Part shown: in pieces, positions 1 through 7,739 of the stretch
Layout: the number at the start of each line of letters is the position of its first letter
Numbering within the stretch: the stretch's first letter is position 1
Assembly (NCBI GenBank): GCA_945900785.1
Contig: CAMDJM010000020.1
Span: forward strand, 1-64,000
Direction: 5' to 3'
DNA: 64,000 nt
From: Akkermansia muciniphila
Lineage (GTDB): Bacteria; Verrucomicrobiota; Verrucomicrobiia; Verrucomicrobiales; V1-33
Notes under the pieces: model-generated
Databases searched by the model: none
Told to the model about the DNA's origin: nothing
What the model saw: only the letters and a program-made list of their open reading frames with translations
Program-made: the position numbers and the translations under genes

Positions 1-409
1 AGGGACGGAAGATCCATGCGCCGGGCCACCGTTCCTGATCGGAATAGCTTCGGGCGTCATTGTCACAGACCCAGAAGTTGTTGTAAACTGGTTTGAGTGA
101 ACGGGTGAAAATCAGCCCATTCCCCGCGTGTGGAGAAAGTTTGGAGCCGATGACGACGCGCCAGGTCCGCTTTTGTTGAACTGAGGCCAGTTGAATCAGC
201 AGCACGGCAAGGTCCTCATGCCACGGATCGAGCTTAAAGGGTTCGATCGGGGTGCCCTGTTCCTTCCTCAGTAACTTTCGTATCCTTTCTGCAGCGGGAG
301 GAGCCGTGTCTGCCGACTGAATTTTTTCCTCAAGCCAGCTCAGGGCCTCGGCTTTTCTTTCCGGAACCGGGTGTAGGATAGCAGATGCAACCAAGTAGCT
401 ATTGATCAT
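1..409 (-). CDS. Unknown protein, third gene of the retron operon (3' end outside window)
   Basis: An ATG at 409 on the minus strand opens about 136 codons with no stop before the window edge, so the gene is partial. Its start overlaps the methyltransferase stop by 4 bp (ATGA, 406-409), the same arrangement as between the RT and the methyltransferase, so translational coupling is likely. The visible part starts MINSYLVASAILHPV and is soluble-looking, with a charged helix (WLEEKIQSAD) and a Trp/aromatic-rich stretch later on. I do not recognise the family. By position it may be an effector, toxin or nuclease partner of the retron, but that is inference only. It is real coding sequence by frame continuity and operon context. 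Confidence 0.7.
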   Translation of the reverse strand, partial: MINSYLVASAILHPVPERKAEALSWLEEKIQSADTAPPAAERIRKLLRKEQGTPIEPFKLDPWHEDLAVLLIQLASVQQKRTWRVVIGSKLSPHAGNGLIFTRSLKPVYNNFWVCDNDARSYSDQERWPGAWIFRP

Positions 410-1209
410 AATTTGGCGGACGCAGGAATTTTTGCTGAGCGACGCAGCTGTTCTTCACAGATGCGTGAGAACGCAGGATCGACTTCACAGGCGATGGCAC
501 GGCGGCCAAGTCTAATGGCGTCCAGAAGCAGCCCGGCAGCGCCGGCAAATGGATCAAGGATAGTATCTCCCGGCCTGGAAAACAAAAGCATTAGCCGTCG
601 CCCAAGTTCCTGGGGCATTTGGTGAGGATGCTTGCGGCCAAACCCCACTGGGTGGATGTCCCAGAACGGATCAATGAGCAGTTTAGCTTCACCGACGGGA
701 ATATCTGTCCTCGCTTTCCGGACCGGGGGTCCACCGTCATTATTCTCAAAGACAACAATATCCTCAACCTGCAACGGACGCGGCATTCCTCCCCTGATAA
801 AATCCGATGCCCGCTGGGAGGGTGATCTGCGCGAGAATTTCCGCCAAAAAAACCGTGCGCAAATTGAAAAACCGCAGTCATCCATGATCTCGCGAAACCA
901 CTCGGTGAGGGGGATGTATCGGCCATTCACCTCCAAATAGCGGGTAATAAGAGCCACGTGGCCTCCCTTTTTGAGAACTCTCTTGATCTCCCGGAATGCG
1001 GGAGATAGGCCCGCAACGTAGTCTTTGGTGGCCCGGGTGACATCGTCCATGGAGGCTGGGGATTTATCGCGTAGCATGAGTTCCACTTCTCCGGGGAAGT
1101 AGGGGGGACTCGAAATGACAAGGTCGCAGCTTGAATCGGGAATAGATTTCATTCTGCGGGAGTCAAGGCAATGGACCTCCCACGGTTCTGCGATGCTGGG
1201 CAAGGTCAT
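406..1209 (-). CDS. DNA methyltransferase (N4-cytosine/N6-adenine type, SPPY), retron-associated
   Basis: 267 residues. The catalytic motif IV SPPY is at residues 34-37 and the SAM-binding motif DPFAG at about 219-223. This IV-before-I order is that of the beta-class amino-methyltransferases (N6_N4_Mtase family); SPPY rather than DPPY favours N4-cytosine, but N6-adenine activity cannot be excluded. Length is normal for the class. The start overlaps the RT stop by 4 bp (1206-1209) and its stop overlaps the next gene by 4 bp, so it sits in the middle of a tight three-gene operon. No restriction endonuclease is recognisable beside it. In this context it could be an effector or self-marking partner of the retron rather than a restriction-modification enzyme; that is inference. 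Confidence 0.88.
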   Translation of the reverse strand: MTLPSIAEPWEVHCLDSRRMKSIPDSSCDLVISSPPYFPGEVELMLRDKSPASMDDVTRATKDYVAGLSPAFREIKRVLKKGGHVALITRYLEVNGRYIPLTEWFREIMDDCGFSICARFFWRKFSRRSPSQRASDFIRGGMPRPLQVEDIVVFENNDGGPPVRKARTDIPVGEAKLLIDPFWDIHPVGFGRKHPHQMPQELGRRLMLLFSRPGDTILDPFAGAAGLLLDAIRLGRRAIACEVDPAFSRICEEQLRRSAKIPASAKL

Positions 1210-4200
1210 GAGAAATGGTTTTTGAGTTTAACGAGGAGCGGTGCGGCCTTCTCTGGTTCAATCTGGTTCCACCAGCCCAAATAGCCAAGAATGGTTTCCT
1301 TGCTGACCGGGCTTCCATGCCAGACCGGCTCCTCGCCCTTACTGATGGCATGCACGGCCGCACGGATCTTCCGGCGCACCTGCCTTGGCAGGTGAGGCTT
1401 CTCGTTGACCACCAATCCGGTCACCATCTGTCTGCGCCCCCGCCGGAAAATATTGATCTTCTTTGGGTCCAGTTCATATCCAAGCTCAGCCAGCACTTTC
1501 CGGGCGAACCGTATCATTCCGACAGCCCTTGAATCTCCTGAAAAAGTAAGATCATCCGCATATCTGGTGTAACTGATGCCGGCAGCCGCACACGCTTTTG
1601 AGAGCGATTTGTCGACCCTGGACAGGACCAGATTTGCAATCCACGGACTTGTGGGCGCACCGGTCGGCAGCACGCCATTATGACTGCAGATTTCGGCCAG
1701 AAGGTGAATTGCGCCATCACCCAGCTTGTCGCCGGTGACCTGTCGTAACACCCGGAAAATATGCCCGACAGGCGTGTTCGGGAAAAAGCCACGGATGTCG
1801 ATGTTGACAACCACTAACTTATTTGAGTGAGGAGTTGCGTTGGTCAGAGTGGAACGTCCCGGAACAAACCCATGTGCGCAGTCATGGAGAAGCTCCCCGG
1901 TGTGAGTTTCGAGAAAACTTAAAACGGCACGCTGCAGAGCCTTCAGCCGCCCTTGGGGAGCGGTGATCTCGCGCTTCCCGCCACTGCGCTTGGGCAGCTC
2001 CCACGTAATATATTCGCCGGCAAACGCATGACCTGTCTCCAGACCGGACCGGAAATGCTGCATGCGCCTGACTGCGAGATGACTTAGTAAAGGGAACCAA
2101 CGCCAATCGATCAGCGCGGCGACTTCCAGAGCCTGCCAGAGGGCCGGTCTGTCAGGAACTGCCGCCTTGGCCCGAACGATCAGCGTTTTCATGCGCTCCG
2201 GCTCGACCTTGCGGAGGAGGACGACTGGCATCTTTCGGTATTTGACAATAGCAACCAGTTGCCCCAGTCCGAAATTTCCGGGTTCGCCAATGAATTCGGC
2301 GCACCACGACGGAGGCGCATCTTCAGCCTCAAGTTGAAGCCCCAACTTGGGCAGTCCAATCCGGCCTAAGGATTCAGGCAGGCGGTTCCTTAGCCTCTCC
2401 TCCCTTTCCTTTATTCCCGGTTTGGCCTTGTTCTTCAAGAAATCCTTCAATTCTGGGATAAAGCCACGTCCGCACCCGGCCTCCAGTTGCCGAAACAACG
2501 GCGTGGGCCATACGCACCGGCAGAACAATTCGGGGTCGTCGTCGTCCATTAGGAAACAGAGAAGCTTGTTGAGGCACTCCGGTTGGAGGTTGGTGGTCCG
2601 ATTTGAAATCTGATTGAGGGGCCATTGCTCTACTCCATTGCTTTTCCACTTGGCAAGCAGGCCGCTCGATTTCAGAACCTTTGCAGGCAGCCACTTGAGG
2701 AGGATCGCCTCATCCTGATCCCGGCCCCCGGTGATTTCCAAAACGCGTTTGGAGAAGGTAGCGCCTATAAATATCCCCATGGGAATCAAGTCCCCGTCCC
2801 ATGGACGGGATGCGAGACGTTGGACAGCCACATCCAGGATTTCCTTGGGCAACCGTTTCAGGCTTATGAAGGGATTACCGGTGGTGGACCTCGTGAGCGA
2901 GGCCAGCAGATCGACACAAAAATCCAGATCGTCCGATAAAGCCTTAAAGCAGCGCTCCCATGCGGATCCCAACAAAGGACTCCGCAACCAGCCAGAATTT
3001 TTGATGGCAGCGACGAAACTTTTTGAAGGGATGGCTCTGACCCAAGATGTCAACAGGTCGGCGTCGTTTTGCGCCATGTTGATTAGTGCCTTAGTGAACT
3101 TCATCGGCTGCATCCTGGCTAAACCAGCCTCTTCGCAAGCCTTCTGGTGAAACCATTGTTGGGCCAATCTTTGGAATAGGGGAGATCCGTTCGGGCCCAG
3201 TAACTTTTTCAGCACTGCGGCGTCTGCTGATAAAAACACCGGGTCCCAATCCGAATCACGCAGGATTCCAATCAAGCAATCACAGAGATTTTTGCCGCCG
3301 GCTTTCAGGATCTGCAGCTTATCTTTAACTGATCCCTGCGCGAATAAAATAGCCCTTTGTAAATCGGCATCTCCCGGAATCGGCGTCTCCTCCAGCAAAC
3401 CCGGCTCAACAGCTATGAGGGCTGAAAGGGCCTGTCGGCGCAGAGGATTGGTATCGATGAATGCCGGCCAAGCATTTGCTGCACCGGGGCATATCAAAGC
3501 CTTGCCGATTCTCTGCCTTAGGCGGTCCAACGTGGACTCCAAATTCACCAAAACCTTGACGTGGAGCCGCCAGTGTTTACCTGACGCCCTTACCGTGGTT
3601 TTCCGGAGCGTGTTCCACACATCCGGATGCATCAGGGCTTCCCGCATGACGGGGGAATTGATTATCTGCTGAAACAAGTCATCACCCCAAGCCTCCAATT
3701 CGTCCAGACGCACATTGCCTTCACCCTGCTGGCACAAGGCAAGGCGACCCCAGAACTGGGAATTAATACGGACTACCTTATTCCCAAAGACTGGTAAAAG
3801 GGGCTCCCTGAACTCCCTGGTCCCATCGTTTCGTAGTTCCATGGACCACAAAACAAACGCTGCTTCGGGGGCTATTTCCCGCAGGGTCAGCAGGTCCGCT
3901 CTCTGATTCAATGACGATACTGCGCCAGAAAGCCATAACGCCAGTCCCGGGGTCTTCTCGAAGCTCGCCAGCCATGCGATCAATGCCTGCATTCCACTGT
4001 GTTCCGCTTCAGGAATCAACAACGGGATAATCTTCCGGCAAAGGGCTGCCGCGCTGGGACGCCAGGGAGGTTTGGTGAAAACCAGTGACGCGAAAAGGGC
4101 CCCTGCCAAATTATTGGCGCTCGCCTTTTTGATACGGGCTACCTCTGAGGCAACAGCCTCTTCCACGTGACCTTGAAGAAAACGGCCAAAATGGGGTTCC

Positions 4201-4346
4201 CCTGACTTCAGAAAAGCAGGCTGCCACGAATTTAATTGCAAAGATTTCTCAATTACGCCCATGAGACCGCCTTCCATCTCTGAAGCGCTGGGCGCAGGCC
4301 AGACGATCTGACTTCTGAACTTGGAGTGCTTGGATGCTTTCGTCAT
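1206..4346 (-). CDS. Retron-type reverse transcriptase with a ~770-residue N-terminal extension
   Basis: 1046 residues. The RT domain is at about 773-1046, with VNIDIRGFF (motif A), LPTGAPTSPWIANL (motif B), the catalytic YADD at 929-932, and the two retron signatures: NATPH at 836-840 (region X, NAxxH) and VTG at 975-977 (region Y). Retron RTs are usually about 300-400 residues; here roughly 770 extra residues precede the RT. They are leucine/tryptophan-rich, look all-helical, lack a signal peptide or membrane segments, and match no domain I recognise; a helical-repeat scaffold is a guess. A folded msr-msd RNA lies upstream (a2 ends 176 bp before the ATG). No clear Shine-Dalgarno precedes the ATG. 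The stop overlaps the methyltransferase start by 4 bp. Expected role: synthesis of msDNA for phage defence. Confidence 0.92.
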   Translation of the reverse strand: MTKASKHSKFRSQIVWPAPSASEMEGGLMGVIEKSLQLNSWQPAFLKSGEPHFGRFLQGHVEEAVASEVARIKKASANNLAGALFASLVFTKPPWRPSAAALCRKIIPLLIPEAEHSGMQALIAWLASFEKTPGLALWLSGAVSSLNQRADLLTLREIAPEAAFVLWSMELRNDGTREFREPLLPVFGNKVVRINSQFWGRLALCQQGEGNVRLDELEAWGDDLFQQIINSPVMREALMHPDVWNTLRKTTVRASGKHWRLHVKVLVNLESTLDRLRQRIGKALICPGAANAWPAFIDTNPLRRQALSALIAVEPGLLEETPIPGDADLQRAILFAQGSVKDKLQILKAGGKNLCDCLIGILRDSDWDPVFLSADAAVLKKLLGPNGSPLFQRLAQQWFHQKACEEAGLARMQPMKFTKALINMAQNDADLLTSWVRAIPSKSFVAAIKNSGWLRSPLLGSAWERCFKALSDDLDFCVDLLASLTRSTTGNPFISLKRLPKEILDVAVQRLASRPWDGDLIPMGIFIGATFSKRVLEITGGRDQDEAILLKWLPAKVLKSSGLLAKWKSNGVEQWPLNQISNRTTNLQPECLNKLLCFLMDDDDPELFCRCVWPTPLFRQLEAGCGRGFIPELKDFLKNKAKPGIKEREERLRNRLPESLGRIGLPKLGLQLEAEDAPPSWCAEFIGEPGNFGLGQLVAIVKYRKMPVVLLRKVEPERMKTLIVRAKAAVPDRPALWQALEVAALIDWRWFPLLSHLAVRRMQHFRSGLETGHAFAGEYITWELPKRSGGKREITAPQGRLKALQRAVLSFLETHTGELLHDCAHGFVPGRSTLTNATPHSNKLVVVNIDIRGFFPNTPVGHIFRVLRQVTGDKLGDGAIHLLAEICSHNGVLPTGAPTSPWIANLVLSRVDKSLSKACAAAGISYTRYADDLTFSGDSRAVGMIRFARKVLAELGYELDPKKINIFRRGRRQMVTGLVVNEKPHLPRQVRRKIRAAVHAISKGEEPVWHGSPVSKETILGYLGWWNQIEPEKAAPLLVKLKNHFS

Positions 4347-4521
4347 TAAAACGGGTAGTAAAAAAATTTAAGGCGACGGGTGGATTGCCTCACACGTCAC
4401 CCAATTTGAATGTGCATTGTGCCTGGTGTCGCGCATTCCGCCATCCCAAAAAGTGTCATAATTGACCTTTTTAATGTCTCCCTACCATTGGCAAGTCCAG
4501 GAGAACAATTGAGGGTGTAGA

Positions 4522-4740
4522 GTTCGAGGGGTGCCTGCCGTCTACTTTGAATGACTTACTTTCACAGGAGAAAACCCCGCTCGGAAGGGGGGAGGATGCT
4601 TCCGATTAAGGGAAGGCTTGGCTCACGAGTGAGGAAGCAGCATCCCACCTTCCGAGCGGGGTTGAATCCGCCCAGGCAGTGGTTGCGCAACTCTGGCGAA
4701 ACACCAGATGAACCTAGAAGGGCAGGCTAACCCCTCGAAC
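4522..4740 (-). ncRNA. Retron msr-msd non-coding RNA
   Basis: Read on the minus strand, 11-nt arms a1 (4740-4730) and a2 (4532-4522) pair perfectly, extended by a 7-bp helix (4727-4721 with 4539-4533). A TTAGC run follows a1, as in the E. coli retron Ec86, making G4727 the candidate branching guanosine. Next comes a short stem with a UUU loop (4708-4692, TCTGGTG/CGCCAGA), closely like the msr recognition hairpin of Ec86. One of its pairs is G-U on the minus RNA but would be A-C on the plus strand, which fixes the orientation. A long msd hairpin follows: a perfect 16-bp outer stem (4663-4648 with 4588-4573), an inner stem GGATGC/GCATCC, a 3-nt bulge and about 29 nt of loop. The RT lies directly downstream. 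Confidence 0.85.
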
Positions 4741-4747
4741 GGTAACT

Positions 4748-4753
4748 ATTTTA
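4748..4753 (-). promoter_or_regulatory. Probable -10 box for the retron RNA
   Basis: On the minus strand TAAAAT matches the bacterial -10 consensus at 5 of 6 positions and would place transcription start 7-8 nt later, exactly at the first base of the a1 arm. A matching -35 is weak: TTGATT lies 20 nt upstream, which is longer than ideal. Confidence 0.45.
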
Positions 4754-4899
4754 GAGAGGAATCTGATCGATGCAATCAAACATTCGCGAACGCCGTTTAC
4801 TTTTTGCGGGTGGCCCGGATCCCATCGGCGTTTCGCTTCACCGGCGAGGGTATCGGAACTGATGTGGGTGACCTGATGACGAACGGTCATGCCTCAGGA

Positions 4900-5394
4900 T
4901 CATCCCATTTTCCTTTCGGAGAGTCGCCCTTCCCCCGGTCGGAAGCGGTGGTGCCTTGGTTCTGTTGGCAGCAGTTCTGGCAGAGGGAAGTGCCCGGGCG
5001 TGGTGCTGATTCCTGCGTCACGGGCGGGAACGAAGTGGTAGGCGCGATTGAGGTATAGCCGGTGGTCCTGACCGGAAAACCTGTCCGATGCCGGGATTCC
5101 CTTGAGACCATCGGCGAGGGCTACTGGGTCGAGGTCCCGCTGTAGGGGATCGAACGTCTCGCCTGGTCCCCCGTTGCGACCCCCGTCCGCAGTGCCCTGT
5201 TGGTTGCCGCTTGCCTGCTCTCCTCGACCGGCACCCCCTTGCCCGAGTTGAGTCGGGTCTGCAAGGTTCCCGATCTGATCGGAAGGTGGTCCAGGCTGGG
5301 ACGTGGTGGAGGGGTTCTCATCTTCGTTAAGTTTGTCGTTTTCCAGGAAATCCGCAAGAGGTTTGACGTGGAGGGGCTGGGTTTGGAACAGGGC
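4900..5394 (-). pseudogene. Decayed reading frame of unknown family
   Basis: One minus-strand frame stays open for about 165 codons from just after a TAA at 5395-5397 to a TGA at 4900-4902. It has a coding-like composition: a charged stretch (ADFLENDKLNEDE), a Gly/Gln/Asn-rich linker, then a more conserved-looking end (YLNRAYHFVPARDAG). No start codon or ribosome site is convincing. It is in the same frame as the transposase remnant upstream and could be the tail of that gene past a nonsense codon, or a separate decayed gene. No function can be named. Confidence 0.3.
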
Positions 5395-5640
5395 TTACGC
5401 ACCAAAAAAGTTATAGATCAAATTGGTGGTGGCCTCAAGGAGGTGCGGGTCGTGGGTCCGGTCGCGGACCTGGCAGGGATCCTCGTAACAGGTAACATTT
5501 ATGACATGATGACACTGGTTTAGCCTGCGGCTGTCTCTGCCGCGCTCCGGCTCCACCGACCAGTGCGCCCGGATCAGATCTCACAGGAGGACGGCGTCCG
5601 GCTGCCCTGACAATAGTAATATTCCAGGACTCCGCCGGCG
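5395..5640 (-). pseudogene. Remnant of an ISAs1-like (H-repeat) transposase C-terminus
   Basis: Minus-strand translation from 5580 to the TAA at 5395 reads LIRAHWSVE, then about 10 foreign residues, then NQCHHVINVTCYEDPCQVRD and a hydrophobic helix. This matches the C-terminal signature of ISAs1/H-repeat transposases (I-R-x-H-W-x-I/V-E-N-Q-x-H, then V/T-x-x-E-D-x-C-x-x-R). The frame is broken just upstream by a TGA, and a tyrosine-rich piece in another frame (EYYYCQG) appears to be the preceding segment. The element is therefore truncated, frameshifted and carries a short insertion, so it should be inactive. It marks this tract as a site of past IS activity next to the retron. Confidence 0.55.
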
Positions 5641-5773
5641 AGGGCGTGCCGGCACTTTCTGGCCGGATGGAATCCCGACCCGTTTGGAACGCCTAAGGCA
5701 CCTCGCTGGAAGTTTACCGGGTGGCACAGGCCTATCCCCAAATCTCCGCCCTGATTAAAGGCCCCCCGGTGCA

Positions 5774-5953
5774 GTGAGTTTTGAATTTTACGGACGCCCG
5801 GGTGCCCGATACCGCCTGGAAAAATCCCCCGACCTCCAATCAGGGCACAACGGGCAGGAGTTCAGCACCTACAGCGACAGCCTCGGTTTCATCGACCCTT
5901 CCCCCCCACCGGGGTCGAATGCCTTCTACCGGGCGGTGGAACTGAGCCAGTAG
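5774..5953 (+). pseudogene. C-terminal remnant of a secreted protein
   Basis: A 59-codon frame from a GTG at 5774 to TAG 5951-5953 reads like the C-terminal tail of large exported verrucomicrobial proteins (RPGARYRLEKSPDL ... NAFYRAVELS). An upstream piece in another frame (EVYRVAQAYPQI, ending TGA near 5776) suggests a frameshifted older gene. No start, signal peptide or body of the protein remains. The rest of the tract 5641-5773 and 5954-6077 shows nothing else I can name. Confidence 0.35.
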
Positions 5954-6077
5954 ACGGCCCCTCCTCGCCTTCAGTCCTGAAAAAACCCGCGTGGACTGGG
6001 ACGGTATGGGATGGATATGTTCTTAGAAATGTTCTTAGGCCCCGCCTTCTGCATTGCTAACTCGTTGAAAATCAAGG

Positions 6078-6154
6078 TGGTCGGGCTGGCGAGATTCGAA
6101 CTCACGACTTCTTGCACCCCATGCAAGCGCTCTACCAAGCTGAGCTACAGCCCG
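6078..6154 (-). tRNA. tRNA-Pro (GGG anticodon)
   Basis: The minus strand folds as a complete cloverleaf: a 7-bp acceptor CGGGCTG/CAGCCCG, a D arm GCTC/GAGC, an anticodon stem CTTGC/GCAAG with a 7-nt loop ATGGGGT giving anticodon GGG, and a T arm GTGAG-TTCGAAT-CTCGC. Discriminator A and an encoded CCA are at 6081-6078. The CGGG start is usual for proline tRNAs. It borders the island that holds the retron and IS remnant. Confidence 0.93.
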
Positions 6155-6288
6155 TGACGGGTTGGCCGTTACAGAAGGAAGATATGAACCGGGTCGCGGT
6201 GGAATGCAAGGCTTGGATTTAAAGAAAATGGGGCAGTCCGGCCCGGCTTGCCTTTGACGGAGCAGCGGGATGGGGGGAGCGGAGGGGT

Positions 6289-6678
6289 ATGAACTGGAAC
6301 CGATTTTTTGAATCAGGGATGGCGGTGCGCCTGACGGCGGCCTGGGCCGGGCTGGGCGTGGCTTTGGGGGCGTTTGGCGCGCACGGGCTGAAAGCAGTCT
6401 GGCTGGCGCGGCCGGAAGGGCTGGAAACCTGGAAAACGGCGGTCCTCTATCATTTGATCCACGCGGTGGTGATGCTGGTGCTGGCGGCACAGGGCAAACG
6501 GGCCAACCGGATGGCCTGGGGACTGATGCTGGCGGGGACCCTGGCGTTCAGCGGCAGCTTGTATCTGCTGGCCACCATGGGCTGGAGGGCGCTCGGGCCG
6601 GTCACTCCACTCGGCGGGGTGTTGCTGCTGGCTGGTTGGGGTGCGCTGGTATGGCGGCCATGGCGGCCAAGCGTCTGA
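6289..6678 (+). CDS. DUF423 family small membrane protein
   Basis: 129 residues with four hydrophobic segments and the family signature LGAFGAHGLK near residue 26, followed by WKTAVLYHLIHAV. This matches the DUF423 (YgdD/YwdK-like) inner-membrane family; its biochemical role is unknown. The length is typical. It starts at the ATG at 6289 and stands alone between the tRNA and the rhomboid-like gene, on the same strand as the latter with about 60 bp between. Confidence 0.85.
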   Translation: MNWNRFFESGMAVRLTAAWAGLGVALGAFGAHGLKAVWLARPEGLETWKTAVLYHLIHAVVMLVLAAQGKRANRMAWGLMLAGTLAFSGSLYLLATMGWRALGPVTPLGGVLLLAGWGALVWRPWRPSV

Positions 6679-6739
6679 AGATTTTTGCACTGGGCTTGTG
6701 CCTGCACCGCTCTGTGGTAGATAAACGGCCTCTTCAGAC

Positions 6740-7666
6740 ATGTATACTCCTTCCACCTATAATCCTGATTCGCAACCTTTAGGCCACGTCAAAGGGTATC
6801 CGGTCTATTTGGCTACTGCATTGGTGGCGGCCCATATTGTGGGAATGCTGCTCGGGGTGGTTGCTCCGGAAACCTACTTCAAAGGAATGAGTTTTGCTCC
6901 GGGATGGTATGGCTCCTGGGCTCAGGTGTGGCGGTGGGTCACCTATGTTTTTGTGCATCAGCCTTCCTTGTGGTTTGTGCTGGAAATGTATTTTCTCTTC
7001 CGCTTTGGCATGGAGATCGAAAAGGTGTTTGGCCGGAAGACACTGGCCCGGTTGTATGGCGGATTGATCCTGCTGCCTCCTGCGCTGGTGACTCTGTTCT
7101 ACTTTTTGGCGGGCAGTCCAGGTCTTCCCCTGGCTGGCACCGGATTTTCCCATTTTTGCCTATTTCTGGGAATTTGTTTTCTCTATCCCCGGGCACTGAT
7201 GTTTTGCAGTTTGCCTTGGCTGACCCTGAAATTGGCCGGTTCGATTTTTCTTGGGATCTACATTTTATCCGATCTGGCTTCCCGTAGCTGGATGCATCTC
7301 GGCATCCTGCTGGCCAACACCGCCCTGACCTACTTTATCCTGCGCCACGCCGGATTGACTCCCCGGTTTGAGGCGATTCAGGAAGCTTTCAGGAACGCGC
7401 TGCCGTCACCCCGGAAATTGACGGCCCTGCCCGCCCCGGCAGCCCGGCGCGCCAAAGAATCATCCAGGGAAAGTGCTCCCGCCACCTCCCGCTATTACGA
7501 GCCCAAGATTAAACCGAAGGCAGATTTGGCCCCGGAGCGCAAAGCTGTTGAAGAGATTGATGCGATATTGGATAAAATCGCCAAAACCGGCATGAACAGC
7601 CTGACCGAGGCAGAAAAGCTGGCCCTGCAAAAAGCCAGCACCCGCCTGAAGGACACCGACTATTAA
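6740..7666 (+). CDS. Rhomboid/derlin-like integral membrane protein
   Basis: 308 residues. About six membrane helices fill residues 20-205; the last ~100 residues are a charged, Ala/Pro-rich cytoplasmic tail with a helical end (EEIDAILDKIAKTGMNSL), like the tail seen on other verrucomicrobial rhomboids. The membrane core has rhomboid features (a WRWVTYVFVH block near residue 69). The normal GxSG motif is replaced by TGFSHF near residue 137, and a His in WMHLGILLAN could be the partner of that Ser. It may be an active atypical rhomboid or a pseudoprotease. It is upstream of nadA on the same strand. Confidence 0.6.
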   Translation: MYTPSTYNPDSQPLGHVKGYPVYLATALVAAHIVGMLLGVVAPETYFKGMSFAPGWYGSWAQVWRWVTYVFVHQPSLWFVLEMYFLFRFGMEIEKVFGRKTLARLYGGLILLPPALVTLFYFLAGSPGLPLAGTGFSHFCLFLGICFLYPRALMFCSLPWLTLKLAGSIFLGIYILSDLASRSWMHLGILLANTALTYFILRHAGLTPRFEAIQEAFRNALPSPRKLTALPAPAARRAKESSRESAPATSRYYEPKIKPKADLAPERKAVEEIDAILDKIAKTGMNSLTEAEKLALQKASTRLKDTDY

Positions 7667-7739
7667 CCGCCCTCTGCGGCCTGAAATGCGCTGCATTCGC
7701 CCCATCCGAAATCACTGTCCGACCCGAAACCTTTCCCTC

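Noticed and set aside
406-1209. Classical restriction-modification system
   Set aside because: No endonuclease is recognisable, and the gene is tightly coupled to a retron RT. The incomplete third gene leaves this open but not preferred.
4708-5058. Plus-strand 116-codon frame overlapping the retron RNA
   Set aside because: It runs through the msr and a1 arm and has no ribosome site or family; RNA structure explains the sequence better.
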